The notes below the pieces were generated by a model. That model ran no database searches. It saw nothing but the letters and a program-made list of their open reading frames with translations, and was not told the origin of the DNA. A DNA stretch of 64,000 nucleotides, from contig JAJIZI010000023.1 in assembly GCA_021018995.1 (NCBI GenBank), positions 62,001-126,000 of the forward strand. Direction: 5' to 3'. Positions 46,828 through 59,388 of this stretch are shown piece after piece. This stretch comes from Chloranthus sessilifolius. Lineage: Eukaryota > Streptophyta > Magnoliopsida > Chloranthales > Chloranthaceae. The translations under genes were made by a program, and so were the position numbers. The first letter of the stretch is position 1. Each line of letters starts with the position of its first letter.

Positions 46828-49007
46828 TCACGTCGTTGGAAACAAGGCTGGATATTGTTCTTTCACATCGGCCTCTCGTTCCCAAGTAGCCTCTTCTTTT
46901 GGATGATTGTTCCACCGAACAAGCACTAAGGGAATCACTTTAGTGCGCAGTACTTGTTCCTTTCGATCCAAGATTTCCACTGGTTCCTCTATCATGCTCA
47001 TGTCCTCACACATCTCTATAGGTTGCTTTCCTAACACATGAGACGAATCATTCACGTACTTTCTGAGCATCGATATGTGGAACACGTTATGTATTCGATC
47101 AAATAACGGTGGTAAACCAATGCGATATGCAACTTCACCTACGCGTCCCAAAATTTCGAATGGTCCAACATAACGTGGACTTAATTTCCCTCTCTTGCCA
47201 AATCTCATTACACCTTTCATAGGTGACACCTTCACAAACACATGCTCGCCCACTTTATAGTCAACACTAGTCCGCTTCATATCGGGCGTAACTTTTACAT
47301 CTACTCTGTCTTTGTCTTCAACCTTTCTCTGATAATTCGGACAACGGTGGCGTTGTCTTCAAGTAGTTTTGGTCCTAACACAAATTTCTCCCCTGTTTCC
47401 TCCCAATTGAGGGGTGACTTGCATCGTCGTCCATACAGAGCTTCATACGGTGCCATGCCAATGCTCGTTTGAAAACTGTTATTGTATGCGAACTCGAGCA
47501 TCGGTAGATACTCATCCCAGTATCCTTGCATATCAAGCATGCAAGCCCTCAGCATGTCTTCTATTACTTGGTTCACTCGCTCTGTTTGTCCATCAGTTTG
47601 AGGATGGAAAGCTGAACTAAAGTCTAGTCGTGTTCCCATTCCTTCTTGAAATTTCTTCCAAAACTTAGACGTATATAGTGGATCACGATAAACTATCTTG
47701 GACTCATGTAATCTTACAATCTCCTTCATGTATAAGTCTGCCAGTCTTCCTGCCGTATACGTAGTATTGTACGGCAAAAAGTGCGCTGATTTGGTCAATC
47801 GGTCTACGATGACCCAAATGGCATTGTGTCTCTTGGCAGTACGGGGTAATCCAACAATGAAGTCCATTGAGATCGATTCCCACTTCCATTCTGGGATCGG
47901 TAAAGGTTGCAATAGTCCAAGAGATGTCTATGATCAACCTTCACTTGTTGACAAGTCAAACACCGTGACACGATACTCGCCACGTCTTGCTTGATCCTCC
48001 ACCGGTAGTTCTTTTCAAATCTTGGTACATTTGGTGCTACCGTGGTGGATAGCATAATTTGACTTATGGGCTTCATCAAGAATCGTTTCGTCTTAGATCG
48101 GCATTGTCCGAATGCATACGGCCTTTAAACAACAACGAACCATCTTCTTTTCGAGAAGTCCGAGACCTAATGCCTTCACTCACGTCTTGATGAATCTTTG
48201 TTAATGCCGGATCTTTCATCTGTAGATCGTGGATATGCTCAAATATCACTGGCTTTACTGATATGTTAGCCAGAAAGGATCCAGTGTCCTTTGACTCAAT
48301 GTTCGCATCATAGAATGCCAGGTCTTCCAATAATTTCCATCGGTGCATACCCAAAATTAAAGAGGCTAACTGAGCTGAACCCTTCCGACTCAATGCATCG
48401 GCTACTACATTCGCCTTGCCAGGATGGTATTGTATGGAGCAATCATAATCCTTGAGGGATTCCATCCACCCATTGTCTCATGTTGAGCTCTTCGTAAAGA
48501 GATATCGGAGGCTCTTATGATCGGTGAAAATTTCAAAAGTCTCACCATACAAGTAATGTCTCCAAATCTTCAGCGCAAAAATGACTGCTGCCAGTTCCAA
48601 GTCATGAGTCGGGTAATTTTTCTCGTGTTCTTTCAGTTGTCTTGATCCGTAAGCTATCACCTTCTTGTGTTGGTTGAGCACACAACCAAGGCCATTGTAC
48701 GGCGTATCCTCCTTGGAAGGAATCGCTAACACTTTGGGAAGTGAGTCTCGTTTTGAGTTCTTGAAAACTCTTCTCGCATGCCTCACTCCACTCAAACCTT
48801 GAATCTTTTCGTCGACTTTGTGAGAGGTCCCGATATCTTTGAAAACCCCTCAACGAAACGTCGATAATAGCCTGCTAAGCCCAGAAAACTTCGGACATCG
48901 GTCACTGTCTTTGGTTGCTCCCATTTAACTACTGCTTCTATCTTTGCTGGATCCACAGTGACACCATGCTTTGAGACAACATGTCCCAAAAAGCTAACCT
49001 CTTCCAA
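46828..49007 (-). mobile_element. pol remnant of the second gypsy family
   Basis: In element order: reverse-transcriptase end with [20 protein letters not shown] and [20 protein letters not shown], RNase H with [20 protein letters not shown] of the integrase zinc finger, integrase core with ISMDFIVGLPRT and AIWVIVDRLTKSAHFLPYNT, and chromodomain-like VLVRWNNHPKEEATWERE. It resembles the first element closely in the core but is a distinct family by LTR. Several breaks are present. Confidence 0.85.
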
Positions 49008-49023
49008 CCAAAACTCACACTTG

Positions 49024-49264
49024 CGGTAATCAACTCCCTTTTGGTGGCACCCTTTAGCAACACGTCATGCTTTGTGATGAGACATTGGCCCATACGCATG
49101 AGTTTTGATCCTATAGATCCACTTGCAACCCACAACTGTACGATTGGTTGTTTAGGTACTAAAGTCCAAGTAGCACATTGTATTCTTTTGACATCGCTTT
49201 CCTCCATTGCTGATATTTGGAGGCTTCAGTATAGTTCTGAGGTTCAGGTGTAGGTTGGTAGTAG
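49024..49264 (-). mobile_element. Copia reverse-transcriptase scrap at a truncation junction
   Basis: It is the same 240-base piece as 19190-19431 (minus-strand ATWTLVPKQPIVQLW). It begins exactly where the gypsy pol remnant stops and ends where a foldback element starts, so both its edges are recombination joints. Confidence 0.85.
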
Positions 49265-49755
49265 CACTGAAACACGTTGATTGAATTGAATCGAATGATG
49301 AAGATAATTTATCCTCCTAATATTTCACACGATGGATCTTGAGATTATTGGCGTACCATCAGACGGTTAGTATTTTATTTCACGTGGCACACATCTCAGA
49401 AAAGCGACATTAACATCATGTGCACGCTTAAAATTGATTTTAAAGTCACTTTTATGAGTGTGTATCACATGAAATAAAAAATCGACCGTCTGATGGTACA
49501 CCCATAATGTAAAGATCGATCTCATGAAAGATTGGGAGGATAAATAATCTCCATCATCTGATTCAATGCAGTCGATGTGTTTCGGTGTGAGTGAACTCAT
49601 AGATTTTGTGGGTGGATTTAAAGGTACTATGTTTAGAATGATGGTAAATTATAATGGCATGACTTATAAATGAAGGCCTTTTAGAATGGTGATGAACTTT
49701 AATGGCATGATATATAAATATAGATGAATGAACAACCTTTTAAAATAATTTTAAA
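49264..49755. mobile_element. Foldback/MITE-like element and right flank
   Basis: The arms match the 700-1062 element; the right end GGGTGGATTTAAAGGTAC is an inverted match to the AACTTTAAATCCATCC end there. 49637-49750 resembles 1063-1180, so element and flank travelled together. Confidence 0.65.
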
Positions 49756-50015
49756 AGGGCTTTTTGTAAATACCCCTGAGTTATGTTGATAATAACCCCC
49801 CGAGTTATAGCTATTTACTTTAAACCCCCTGAGTTAGCATTTTGGTGTTCATAAAACACCCTCTTTAATAACGGATGCTATTTTAAATGGTTAACAAGCC
49901 GTTAAAGAATAGCCTAAATACCATATTTATCCTTTTTAAAATTAAATTACTAAATTGCCACCCTCTACACGTGGTAAGAGTAATTTTAAATCCACCCCTC
50001 CACTTACAAAAAAGA
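49756..50015. other. Low-confidence non-autonomous repeat
   Basis: It starts AGGGCTTTTTGTAAATACCC and repeats CCCCTGAGTTA-type words three times. Many plant non-autonomous elements begin this way. No inverted end was confirmed. Confidence 0.3.
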
Positions 50016-50392
50016 TTAGTTTTAAATCCACCCACCAAATATTTAAGTTCACCCACGCTGAAAAACATTGACTGCATTGAATCGGACAATGGAGATCGTT
50101 TATCATCCCAACCTTTCACACGATGGATCTTGAGATCACGGTGGCACCATTAGACGGTTGACTGCATTGAATCAGACGATGGAGATCATTTATCGTCCCA
50201 CCCTTTCACACGATGTATCTTGAGATCATGGTGGCACCATCAGACTGTTGACTATATTGAATTGGACGATGGAGGTCGTTTATCGCCCCAACCATTCACA
50301 CGATGGATCTTGAGATCATGGTGGCACCATCAAACGGTTGATTGCATTGATTCGGACGATGGATATTGTTTATCGTCCCAACCTTTCACACG
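50016..50392. repeat. Foldback-element arm amplified as a 90-bp tandem repeat
   Basis: The unit TTGACTGCATTGAATCGGAC...TGGCACCATCAGACGG starts at 50068, 50158, 50248 and 50338, exactly 90 bases apart, with the last unit partial. It is the left arm of the foldback family at 700-1062. Because 90 is divisible by three, the repeat stays open in one frame, but the ORF is a by-product. Confidence 0.9.
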
Positions 50393-53130
50393 CTTTGCGA
50401 CATTAACTTTGAGTATATTTAAACCCCTTTCGAAGTCGGGGTTTCATTTCAAACTCTTTCTGCAGAGCGACTCTTCGCTACCCTACGCTCTCTCCTTGCG
50501 AGTTAACAAGTTTACTACCATTTTGTAAATCGATTGTGTAGATCATTTGCATTTTTGGAGAAGGATTTTCGGGGGATTTACGCAAAGCAAACAACTCGTT
50601 TCAACCATAAACCCTAGATCTCGATTTCTCTACCCATTCTCTCGTTATCATTTAGTAAGTTGATTACGTATCGGCATCTATTTTGGGCATTTTTCTACAT
50701 CAATCTAGAATGGGAAAAGCGGAGAAATCATTAATGTTCTCCAAATCCTCGCTAAGAAAGTGAGCAAACCGACCCCAAAAGCAAAAGGAAAAGCCAAAAC
50801 TTCAACTAAACGGAAACTTTCAATGGATAAGGCGGGTGGAGAAAGGTAAGAAATTAGACATGAGAAACCCACCCTGCTGCTCCCACGAGCCCGAGCTTAC
50901 TCCTCCGCCCATTCATTTGGTCCTACCAAATCCCTTCATTGGACGCCGAAACTAATACCGAAGTGATGGTAGACGAAACTTTTTTCGTCACCAAACTGCT
51001 TGCCATCCTTACGATACCTTAGAGAGGCTTCACTAAGCAATATCCTTACCCCCTTGCGGAGAAAAAATTTACCCAAGGATGGTGAAGTTATGGTACCAAA
51101 ACCTAGTCAAGGTCACGGAAAAAGATCTTGATGTCCCTACCCTTGTAATTTTCATTGATGATTGCGATCTTCTTTGTGACATTTGAAGACATAGGGAACG
51201 CTTTAGGATACCATTTCAATTTGATCCCTGGTCCTTTGCGCTCGAGGCCTCTTTTAGAGAGATAGCTGCCCATTTAACCCAAGGTATTGTGGGCATGGGC
51301 TCCATCATGAGAAGAGACCTTGCCCCCAATTTCTATTCTTTGGATTCCATTTTAAGGGCTTTTTATGTCCTTTGGGCACCCAAGAGAGGAGAACACCAAT
51401 TTTAGAGGCCCTCTTTCATTTCTCCAAGGCGGTTTTCAATGCCCCTATGTTAATTTTTGAAGCTATGGTGATGTAAGTACTAAGTCAAGAAAGAGCGGAA
51501 GATAGTGGCCTACCATTTGGCGGATTGATCTGCCCTCCTTAGAGCCAAATTGACATTGATAGTGAGGAGCCATTTGAAGTCATTACCCCTCACAATTTTG
51601 GGAAAAAGGCTTGGACTACAAGCCGCTATCTTGAGAAGGATGAGAGAGGCGGTGAACCCGCACATGCCCTACTCACTGAACTGCTTGTGAGTGAGCAGAA
51701 CCCACATCTGCAGATGAGCCTCCTGAAGCCACCCTGCATTTGAGCTTACAATTGAGCACTCGCCATGTTGCAGATCCAAATTTGTCGAAGCAACTCGCAG
51801 ATCCATTTGCCCAACCCTGTGTGACCAGCTCTTTAGCTGCCCCACTCCTTGAAACATCTCTGCCACCTTTGGTGACCATTGTCAAATTGCACCTACTTTG
51901 GAGGAAGTTCCCTTGCACCCTACTCCCTACTCAAGCCCATGCACTTTCACCTATCCCCTGTCCCATCTCCCACTCATTCCATCATTCCAATTGTGGACTC
52001 CCCTACACCAACCACTCCAACCATTCTAACACCACCAATTTCACCCTCCAATGCCTGGCTTTAGAGGAGTTAGCTCTGATTTTATTGCCCCATCCCCTCG
52101 CCTCCAAAGCCCTCAAATTCCCTGCTCCATCGGCCCCCACACACCGAGACCTCCCCTACACGAACAGGCCCTTCACCTCTGAGGCCTACTCTTCTCTAAT
52201 TGGTTCTATTTTGAAACCATGGAACTAGACCCCACCCCTATACCCGCTCCTCCTCCCTTCACCCAATTTCCAACCTCTCCCTTCGACCATTGCACCTCCT
52301 CCCTCCACCTCGTTGTCCCAGTCTACTATGCCCACCTCTCCCACACTGCATCCATTACCCAAATCCTTACCTACCTCCAATCCATCCAAGCCCAACTTCA
52401 AATCAACACTGAGACAATCACAGTAACCATGGAACCGCTCCATACCTTAGCTTCCACATCCCAAACAACCACCATTACCCTGTACCTATTTTTTCTTCCC
52501 AGGCCACCCAAACGGATCCAGAGGTAATATTGGTTGATCCGCCCACCCCACCACTACTACCCAAAGACATACTCAAACCCAAGCTCCTTTGATTCCATCC
52601 CTCCACCACTCCCCATTTTCTCGAAAGCACACCACTGCATGCAGACGCCGTCCCCTTTCTAGCCACTTCTCCCTACCACCTGGGCCACCTTTAGTCCCCT
52701 ACCATTCCATTCCCTCCCCGATATGCCACCCTCATCAAAGCCATGGAAAATAACCCTTATATCATGAGATGTTCAAAGGGCTAGGCGATTTGCAAGCTTA
52801 CATCCGCACCCCTATGAAAACCAAATCGGGAAGTTAGAGATTTTATGAAATTTGAAAGAGATAAAATGGGACCTCAAGTCAAACATTTCACCGGTGAGGA
52901 ATGAGCAACACAAGGTGTCCATGTTGCAAGCCCAAGCTGGATCAAGAAAAATTGAAGACCACTAGCCTCACCAAACACCTTGGCCTCATCGAAAGATCAA
53001 ATCGGGAGTATCTTGAGCTACAAAACACCATTCAGAAAGCTCAATCAAGTTCAGACTCCAACACGACTCTAGCTCGATTCGGTGACTCGATTCGAGCCAC
53101 CCGAACCAACCTATGATCTGATTTTGACCC
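50393..53130 (+). mobile_element. Degenerate ORF region, possibly plant transposon protein
   Basis: A TATA-like GAGTATATTTAAACC near 50412 and a leader with AAACCCTAGATCTCG precede an ATG at 50710. The frames that follow are broken. Around 51515-51640 one frame reads LPFGGLIC, IDIDSEEPFEVITPHNFG and KKAWTTSRYLEKDE, recalling the LP(F/Y)G.LIT...GID pattern of plant Transposase_32 proteins. 51700-52650 is proline-rich. 52901-53116 encodes a predicted coiled coil (LGLIERSNREYLELQNTIQK). It may be the ORF3 of an Athila-like element or a separate locus. It is broken in many places. Confidence 0.4.
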
Positions 53131-54857
53131 CAGTTATTAGCTCTCCTTGTACTTTTGTGTTAAGCAGTTGTAATAGAAAATTACATTTTTGTGTATACTC
53201 TGCATTTCATCTTTTCTTGCCATTATTACTTTTGTTGTTTTCTTTCTTATATTTTTCCTCTGTTTTGGACCAGTGGACCTGCTTCCCTTTGGTTTGGGGG
53301 TATGGCGGTATGCCAATAAAATAAGTAAGTTAATGCTTGCCGACTTATGAGTAAAACTTTGGAAAATGAAGTCATTTCACACCGTTGTTTTGAAAAATGA
53401 GGAAGTTAAAACTTTTAAAATGAATTTCTCTGTAATTCTAAAGACTTTCATGAAGTAAATGTCGAAATTTCCAAAAGAAAATTGATGTTTTAGTAAACCT
53501 ACAATGAAGGAAAACAAAGAAAGATATACCTCAAGAAGTTGATATAAAACCACACCCTGTGAGGTTTGGGCTGAAATGTATTCTTTGGAGGTATGCTTTG
53601 GCAATCTTTTCTGCTTTTAGGGACTATGTGAATCGCTTACTTACACTAGAAGTTACACATATCCAAATTGAAATATTTTGATAGCACTCATGATATTAAA
53701 GACATGATGTAAGGCCTCCTTTTGAGCAGTTTGAACCTTACAAAAGCCCCACCTTTTAAAAACTACCCTTGATACACATTGAAATTGAGTCAGATAAATC
53801 GATGAATCCTTTGAAATCTCACCCAATAAACCTCATCGGTTTCATTTAGCCTAACCCTACCCCGAGAAGTCAAGACAAAGGGAAGAAAGTGAGGGAAGGA
53901 GAATTGAGTAACAATTTAATAGCAAAAGAAGGGTAAAAGTTGAAGGCAATGATGAAACAGAGGGAATATGGCATTCGATAGCTAATTCGAAAGAAAAGAA
54001 AAATATTTGAGCAAAACAAAAGAAAGAAGGCATTTTCATTGGAAGTTTGAAAAGAAAGAGAAAAGATGGCCACTTTGGCTGGAAATTCAAAAGAAGAAGA
54101 GGAACTATCTATGTCAAGAAAAGTGGGTTTGCATATAACCTCGACCTTGACTTCTCAAATCTGAGCACCTTTCCAACCCTTTAGAGATTTCACCCATCAC
54201 CACAATCAAACCCAAGTAAAAGTCCTTATTGATCATTGATGGATTGAGCTATCACATGGAGATAAGAATTTGTGTAGTCTATGGTGAAAGGAGCGGTGAA
54301 TTTTAACTAAAAGCAATGCCTATGCTCGCTTACGATCCTATTTGAGGACTGTAATTGCTCTTTGTGTGAAATAGTATAACCTTCTCATTTGTTTTTGAGT
54401 GAAAATCACGGTGAGAATTGGGTTTGAAATCAGCGATTAGGGCAACATCAAGCTGGATTCCTAAATCAAAGGTTAACGTTAAGTAAATTTTTCCTGTAAA
54501 TGGCCTGACATAATCGTGAGTAGTAACAAGAATTGCAGAATTTTAGTTTTAAACTGATAGTTTTCTCGAAAAACCTTCTTACAAAATAAGCGTCGGTGTG
54601 AATAATCAATTGAGGGAAGTGGGCGTAGCACGCAGTGATCTTAACTAACTTATTGAAGAAGTTTGTGGGTACCTTCACTGAAAACCCTCAGGAGACTTCA
54701 CCCCTCCACTAGGGATCACCTAGGGGTTTAAAAGGCTTGTTGCATAGACTAAATGCAACTGTGCTCCTTACAAAAGTGGCTCTTTACTTTGTTTTTTTTT
54801 TTTATTATTTTTCTTATTTTCTTTGCTCAGGGACTAGCAAAGCTTAGGTTTGGGGTG
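53131..54857 (+). mobile_element. 3' non-coding part of an Athila-like gypsy fossil
   Basis: This long non-coding stretch ends in a polypurine tract, AGCTTAGGTTTGGGGTG, directly before the LTR start at 54858. Such a long 3' UTR is common in Athila-type elements. No ORF of note is present. The strand follows from the polypurine tract. Confidence 0.6.
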
Positions 54858-55866
54858 TGTTGACAAGTGAAAAATACCATTTTTCACCCCTAAACTTAAG
54901 TCTTGATAGACCTTTGAGAGAACTAAATAAGTGTTTTAAGTGCCTAAGTTGCAGCTAACAATAAAGACAGGCTTAACCATAAAAGCAGCTTAAAAGTGCC
55001 AACAAGATGACAATCCATGTCAATCCAAAGGAAGGAAGTGAAGAAACAACCTCATCAGCTGTTGAAAGGTCTAAATGGAAGAGGCAAAGACCTGTAAGAG
55101 AAGCAGGGAACAATTCGAACAGAGGAATGCACTATAGAGTTCTTTTCGCAAAGAATCTTCACTTTTCGTAAAGAACCTGGAACTCTGCGAAAAGGACTAA
55201 AACTCCAGGCTTAGTTTTCGAAGAGCATCTGAACTCTTTGAAGAGAAGATTGAACTTTGGGAAATGGAGAAAACACAATTCGAAGAGAAGATTGACCTTT
55301 GCGAAAGGGAGAAAACACAATTCGAAGAGAGATTGAACATTGCGAAAAGAGCTTCAGAAGTCACAGCACTTTACGAAAAGGCCCCTAAGCTCTGCGAAAA
55401 GGTATTCTGGAGATTCGCAGTTTTAACAAGGGCAATTCAGTAATCTGTTGCACGTGTCCCAATGCGTTTTAAAACCTAGGGACATTCCAGAGGGTTCTAA
55501 GCATAAATTAATGGAATATTACACCCCACGTGAGCACCTAGAGAGGGAATAACTTGGCGGGAACTTCTAGAAACTCTAACAAACTTTCAAAATGCATAAC
55601 AGAATTGATGCCTTTTTCACCTGATTGGCTGAAACAGATCGAGGAATTCTGATTGGCCAGAACAGATCTCGATCCCCGTGCTCAACTTCCATTGGTCAAT
55701 ACAGATCTGAGAACCTCTGATTGGTTGATACACATATGAGCAGGACCTGGGGAAAGCTATAAATAGACGAAGTATTTGCCCAATTGGGGCATCCAGATTT
55801 TGAGTTTCATTTCTAATCCCCCATTTCCCAGCCAGACAGCTTGTCTGTAATCCCCCATTTCTAATC
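54858..55866 (+). repeat. Athila-like LTR, 3' part missing
   Basis: It matches 3829-4790 with TGTTGACAAGTG at its start. The last 500 or so bases of the LTR are absent and the sequence passes straight into gag. It holds an array of TGCGAAAAG-type words at 55140-55405. It is flanked by the 3' end of one internal region and the gag of another. Confidence 0.8.
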
Positions 55867-58800
55867 CCCCATGAAGCATGGGAAAGATTTAAGGAACTGT
55901 TAAGGCAATGTCCTCATCATCAAATTCCTAGGTGGCAGCTGGTTCAAAGCTTCTATCAAGGAATTGATCAAAAAGGCAAAAATATGGTGGATGCCTCCTG
56001 TGGAGGCACTTACTTGCAAAAAACAGTTGAAGAGGTTTGGGACTTATTTGAAGTGATTGGTGAAAACTCAACTCAGCAGGAATCTCTGTCAAGGGAAATT
56101 GAAAATCCTGCTAGGTTGAACAACCACCAACCCACCAAAGGGAAGATCTATGAGGTGAATGAGTTGGAAAGAAAGATGGACAATCTAACCACAAAGTTTG
56201 ATAGATTGATGGACTCACTTAAAACTCCAAATATTTCAAGAGTAGAGGAGGCATGTCTGATATGCCAGTCCCCTACTCATTCAATTGACCAATGTCCTGC
56301 TGCATCACAGTTCCCAGATTTAATGGTGGAACAAGCTCATGCTGCTCAATCATTTGGACAGATGCAGTCAAATGAATATCCATGGAGGGCACACCCCAAT
56401 TTGAGGTGGAACCAAGGGAATTACCAATCCCAACAACAGCAACAACCAAAGAATCAAATGCCTTTCAAAACTGCACAGCCGTATCAGCAGAATTTTTATG
56501 TCAAACCAAACTTTCAGCAGCCCATTCCACAACAACCTGTGCAGCAGTCTGCCCCAGTTCAAAACCCTTCCAGGTCCCTTTCTTTTGAAGATCAAGTCCT
56601 AAATTCACTTCAGAATTTAGGATCTTTAACTCAGACTGTGAACTTTCACAGCCAGAGCATAAAGAAGATTGAAGAAACATTGGGACAGCTTTCAAATACC
56701 TTGGCAAAAAGAGAGGAAGGAAAGTTACCCAGCCAACCTTTGAACAATCCCAAAGGACAGTTCATGGTTGGAGAAGCTTCTAATTCACATGAAGAAGTAA
56801 AAACTGTCACCACTTTGAGAAGTGGAAAAATGATAGATAACAAAGTGGGTACTGAAGAAGAAAGAGATGAGGAAGAGGATAAAGATATGCAGCAAGAGCA
56901 GCATAGTGATAGCAGTGGGGTTGCTGATGTACCTCAGAAAAACCAAAAAAATGAAAAACAGAAAATTAAAAAAATTTCTGAAAACACTTCTAAAGCTGTA
57001 GATGAAAGATTAGTTCCTCATTTACCATTTCCTCATGCAATGAAATCTGTATCCCCTTTTGATAAAGGGAACACAAAAATAGATGACATGATGGAGACTT
57101 TCAAGCAAGTCAAGATAAATTTACCTTTGCTTGAGGCAATCAAACAAATTCCAGCATATGCAAAATTTTTGAAAGATGTTTGCACTCACAAAAGACAGTC
57201 TAGGATACAGTTGTCCAAAAAGGTCTTTGCTGTGGAAAGAATTAACCAGGTGTTATCCATTGCTACACCTCCTAAACTTCAAGATCCTGGAATCCCCACA
57301 ATCCCTTGCATTATTGGGGAACACACCATTGAAAAGGCTTTATTAGATCTGGGTGCTAGTGTCAACCTACTTCCATATTCTGTATATGAGAAACTAGGTT
57401 TGGGAGAATTAAAACCCACTCATGTGGTGTTACAACTAGCAGACAGATCTGAAAGAAAGCCAGTAGGGATGATTGAAGATGTATTGGTGGGAGTAGATAA
57501 ATTCTTCTATCCTGCTGATTTTCTAGTTTTGGATATGGAACCAACCAAAAGCAAAACTTCCATCCCTGTCATTTTGGGAAGACCATTCCTGGCTACAGCA
57601 AATGCTTGCATTCAATGCAGGTCTGGTATTATGGAAGTCTCATTTGGAAACATGAAGGTAAAATTAAATGTTTATAATGCAGTCACACAGCCTCAATTCA
57701 GCTCTGAAGAATGTTTTCATGTTGATCTATTGGATGAACTTGTGGAAGGGACTTTACAACAATTTCTGCAGGGTGAAGACTTCACCACAGATGTTAAAGA
57801 TGCTTGGGGATATGCTGAAAAAGAAGCAAGTTGTATCTCAAATTCTGAGGAAATAAATGTTGTGCAAGGAACTCTTAATCAATCAGCAAGTTTCTCTTCT
57901 TGGAAACCTGCTACTCTCCCCCTTCCACAAACGTCTAAGGTACCTTTGTTACCTTCTTTTCTCAGCCCACCTGATTTAGAACTAAAGCAGCTGCCAGAAA
58001 ATTTGAAGTATGTGTTCTTAGGTAATCATAAATCATTGCCTGCCATTATTTCTTCCTCTCTCACAAAGGAGCAAGAGGAAGAGCTGTTGATAGTCTTGAA
58101 AGAACATAAAAGGGCAATTGGTTGGACTATTGCTGATTTAGGAGGAATCAGTCCAGCTGTTTGCATGCACAAAATCCACTTGGAAGAAGATGCAAAGCCT
58201 TCTAGGGAAATGCAAAGGAGGTTGAACCCTCATATGCAAGAAGTGGTCATGAAAGAGGTTGTTAAGTTGTTGGATGCAGGGGTCATTTACCCCATTTCAG
58301 ATTCAGCTTGGGTGGCACCTACACAGGTGGTACCTAAGAAATCTGGAATCACTGTTGTAACCTCAGATTCTGGTGAGCTTATGTCAACCAGACAAACAAC
58401 TGGATGGAGAGTCTGTATTGATTACAGAAAATTAAATGCAATGACCAGAAAAGACCATTTCCCCCTCCCATTCATTGATCAGATCTTAGATAAGCTAGCA
58501 GGAAAAGCTTATTACTGTTTTCTTGATGGTTACTCTGGTTACAACCAGATTCCTGTGTACCCACAAGATCAGGAAAAGACCACATTCACTTGCCCTTTTG
58601 GCACTTTTGCCTATAGGAGAATGCCTTTTGGTCTTTGTAATGCTCCTGCTACCTTCCAAAGATGCATGTATGCCATTTTTTCTGATATGATTGACCAATT
58701 TATGGAGATTTTTATGGATGATTTTTCAATCTATGGCGACAGTTTTTCCCAGTGTTTACACCATCTCAAATTGGTACTACAAAGATGTGAAGAAACCAAT

Positions 58801-59370
58801 CTGGTTTTGAGCTGGGAAAAGAGCCATTTCATGGTCACCCAGGGCATTGTCCTTGGCCATGTTGTTTCCCACAAGGGCATTGAGGTGGACAAAGCAAAAA
58901 TTGAGTTAATTGCACATTTACCACCTCCCAAAACTGTTAAACAAATCAGAAGTTTTTTAGGACCATCTTTGGATTTCTGAAGGTTCATCAAGGACTTGAT
59001 GAAAATAACTAAACCTCTTTGTCATTTCTTTGTGCCAAGATGTCCCTTTTGTTTTCAATAATGAATGCATGAAGGCTTTTGAATTCCTAAAAAGCATCGA
59101 TTTCAGCTCCAATATTGCGATCTCAGTTATTCATTACCTTTTGAAGCGATGTGTGATGTATCAGATTATGCTTTGGGAGCTGTCCTGGGACAGAGAAAGG
59201 ATAATGTGCCTCATGTCATAGCTTATGCCAGTAGATCAATGATTGATGCACAGCTCAATTACACAACAACTGAGAAGGAGCTGCTGGCAATTGTTTTTGC
59301 TTTAGAGAAATTCAGATCATATGTCTTGGATTCACAAATAATGGTGTTCACTGACCACTCGCCTTGAAAT
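55867..59370 (+). mobile_element. Athila-like gag-pol fossil fragment
   Basis: An open frame of 998 codons (55984-58980) begins within gag. It shows a zinc-knuckle-like CLICQSPTHSIDQCP, a Gln-rich stretch, the protease site ALLDLGASVNLLPYSVYEKL, and reverse transcriptase with WVAPTQVVPKKSGITVV, TGWRVCIDYRKLNAMTRKDH and IFMDDFSIYGDSF. The FMDDFS form and the VVPKKSG insert are typical of Athila/Calypso-type elements. RNase H pieces follow (59149-59367) and the fragment stops there. The 5' part of gag, integrase and a 3' LTR are missing. It has a few breaks and is incomplete at both ends. Confidence 0.85.
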
Positions 59371-59388
59371 ACTACATCTAAGAAGGAT

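Larger units (their letters stand above)
41307..49023 (-). mobile_element. Second gypsy chromovirus, truncated, with extra 3' ORF region
   Basis: The 3' LTR lies at 41307-43784. Next to it is the polypurine tract (seen as TCCTCCCCACCTTGG), then the extra ORF region (44064-45606), a palindrome array (45855-46620), and pol from chromodomain-like end (46828) through integrase and RNase H to the C-terminal part of reverse transcriptase (about 49007). gag, protease, most of reverse transcriptase and the 5' LTR are gone; the sequence switches to a copia fragment at 49024. It has several breaks in pol. Confidence 0.9.

Noticed and set aside
50220-50528. 102-codon ORF across the 90-bp repeat
   Set aside because: It is open because the repeat length is a multiple of three; it has no domain and matches the foldback arm.
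52225-52443. Minus-strand Gly-rich ORF
   Set aside because: It is antisense to a proline-rich region of a degenerate plus-strand ORF.
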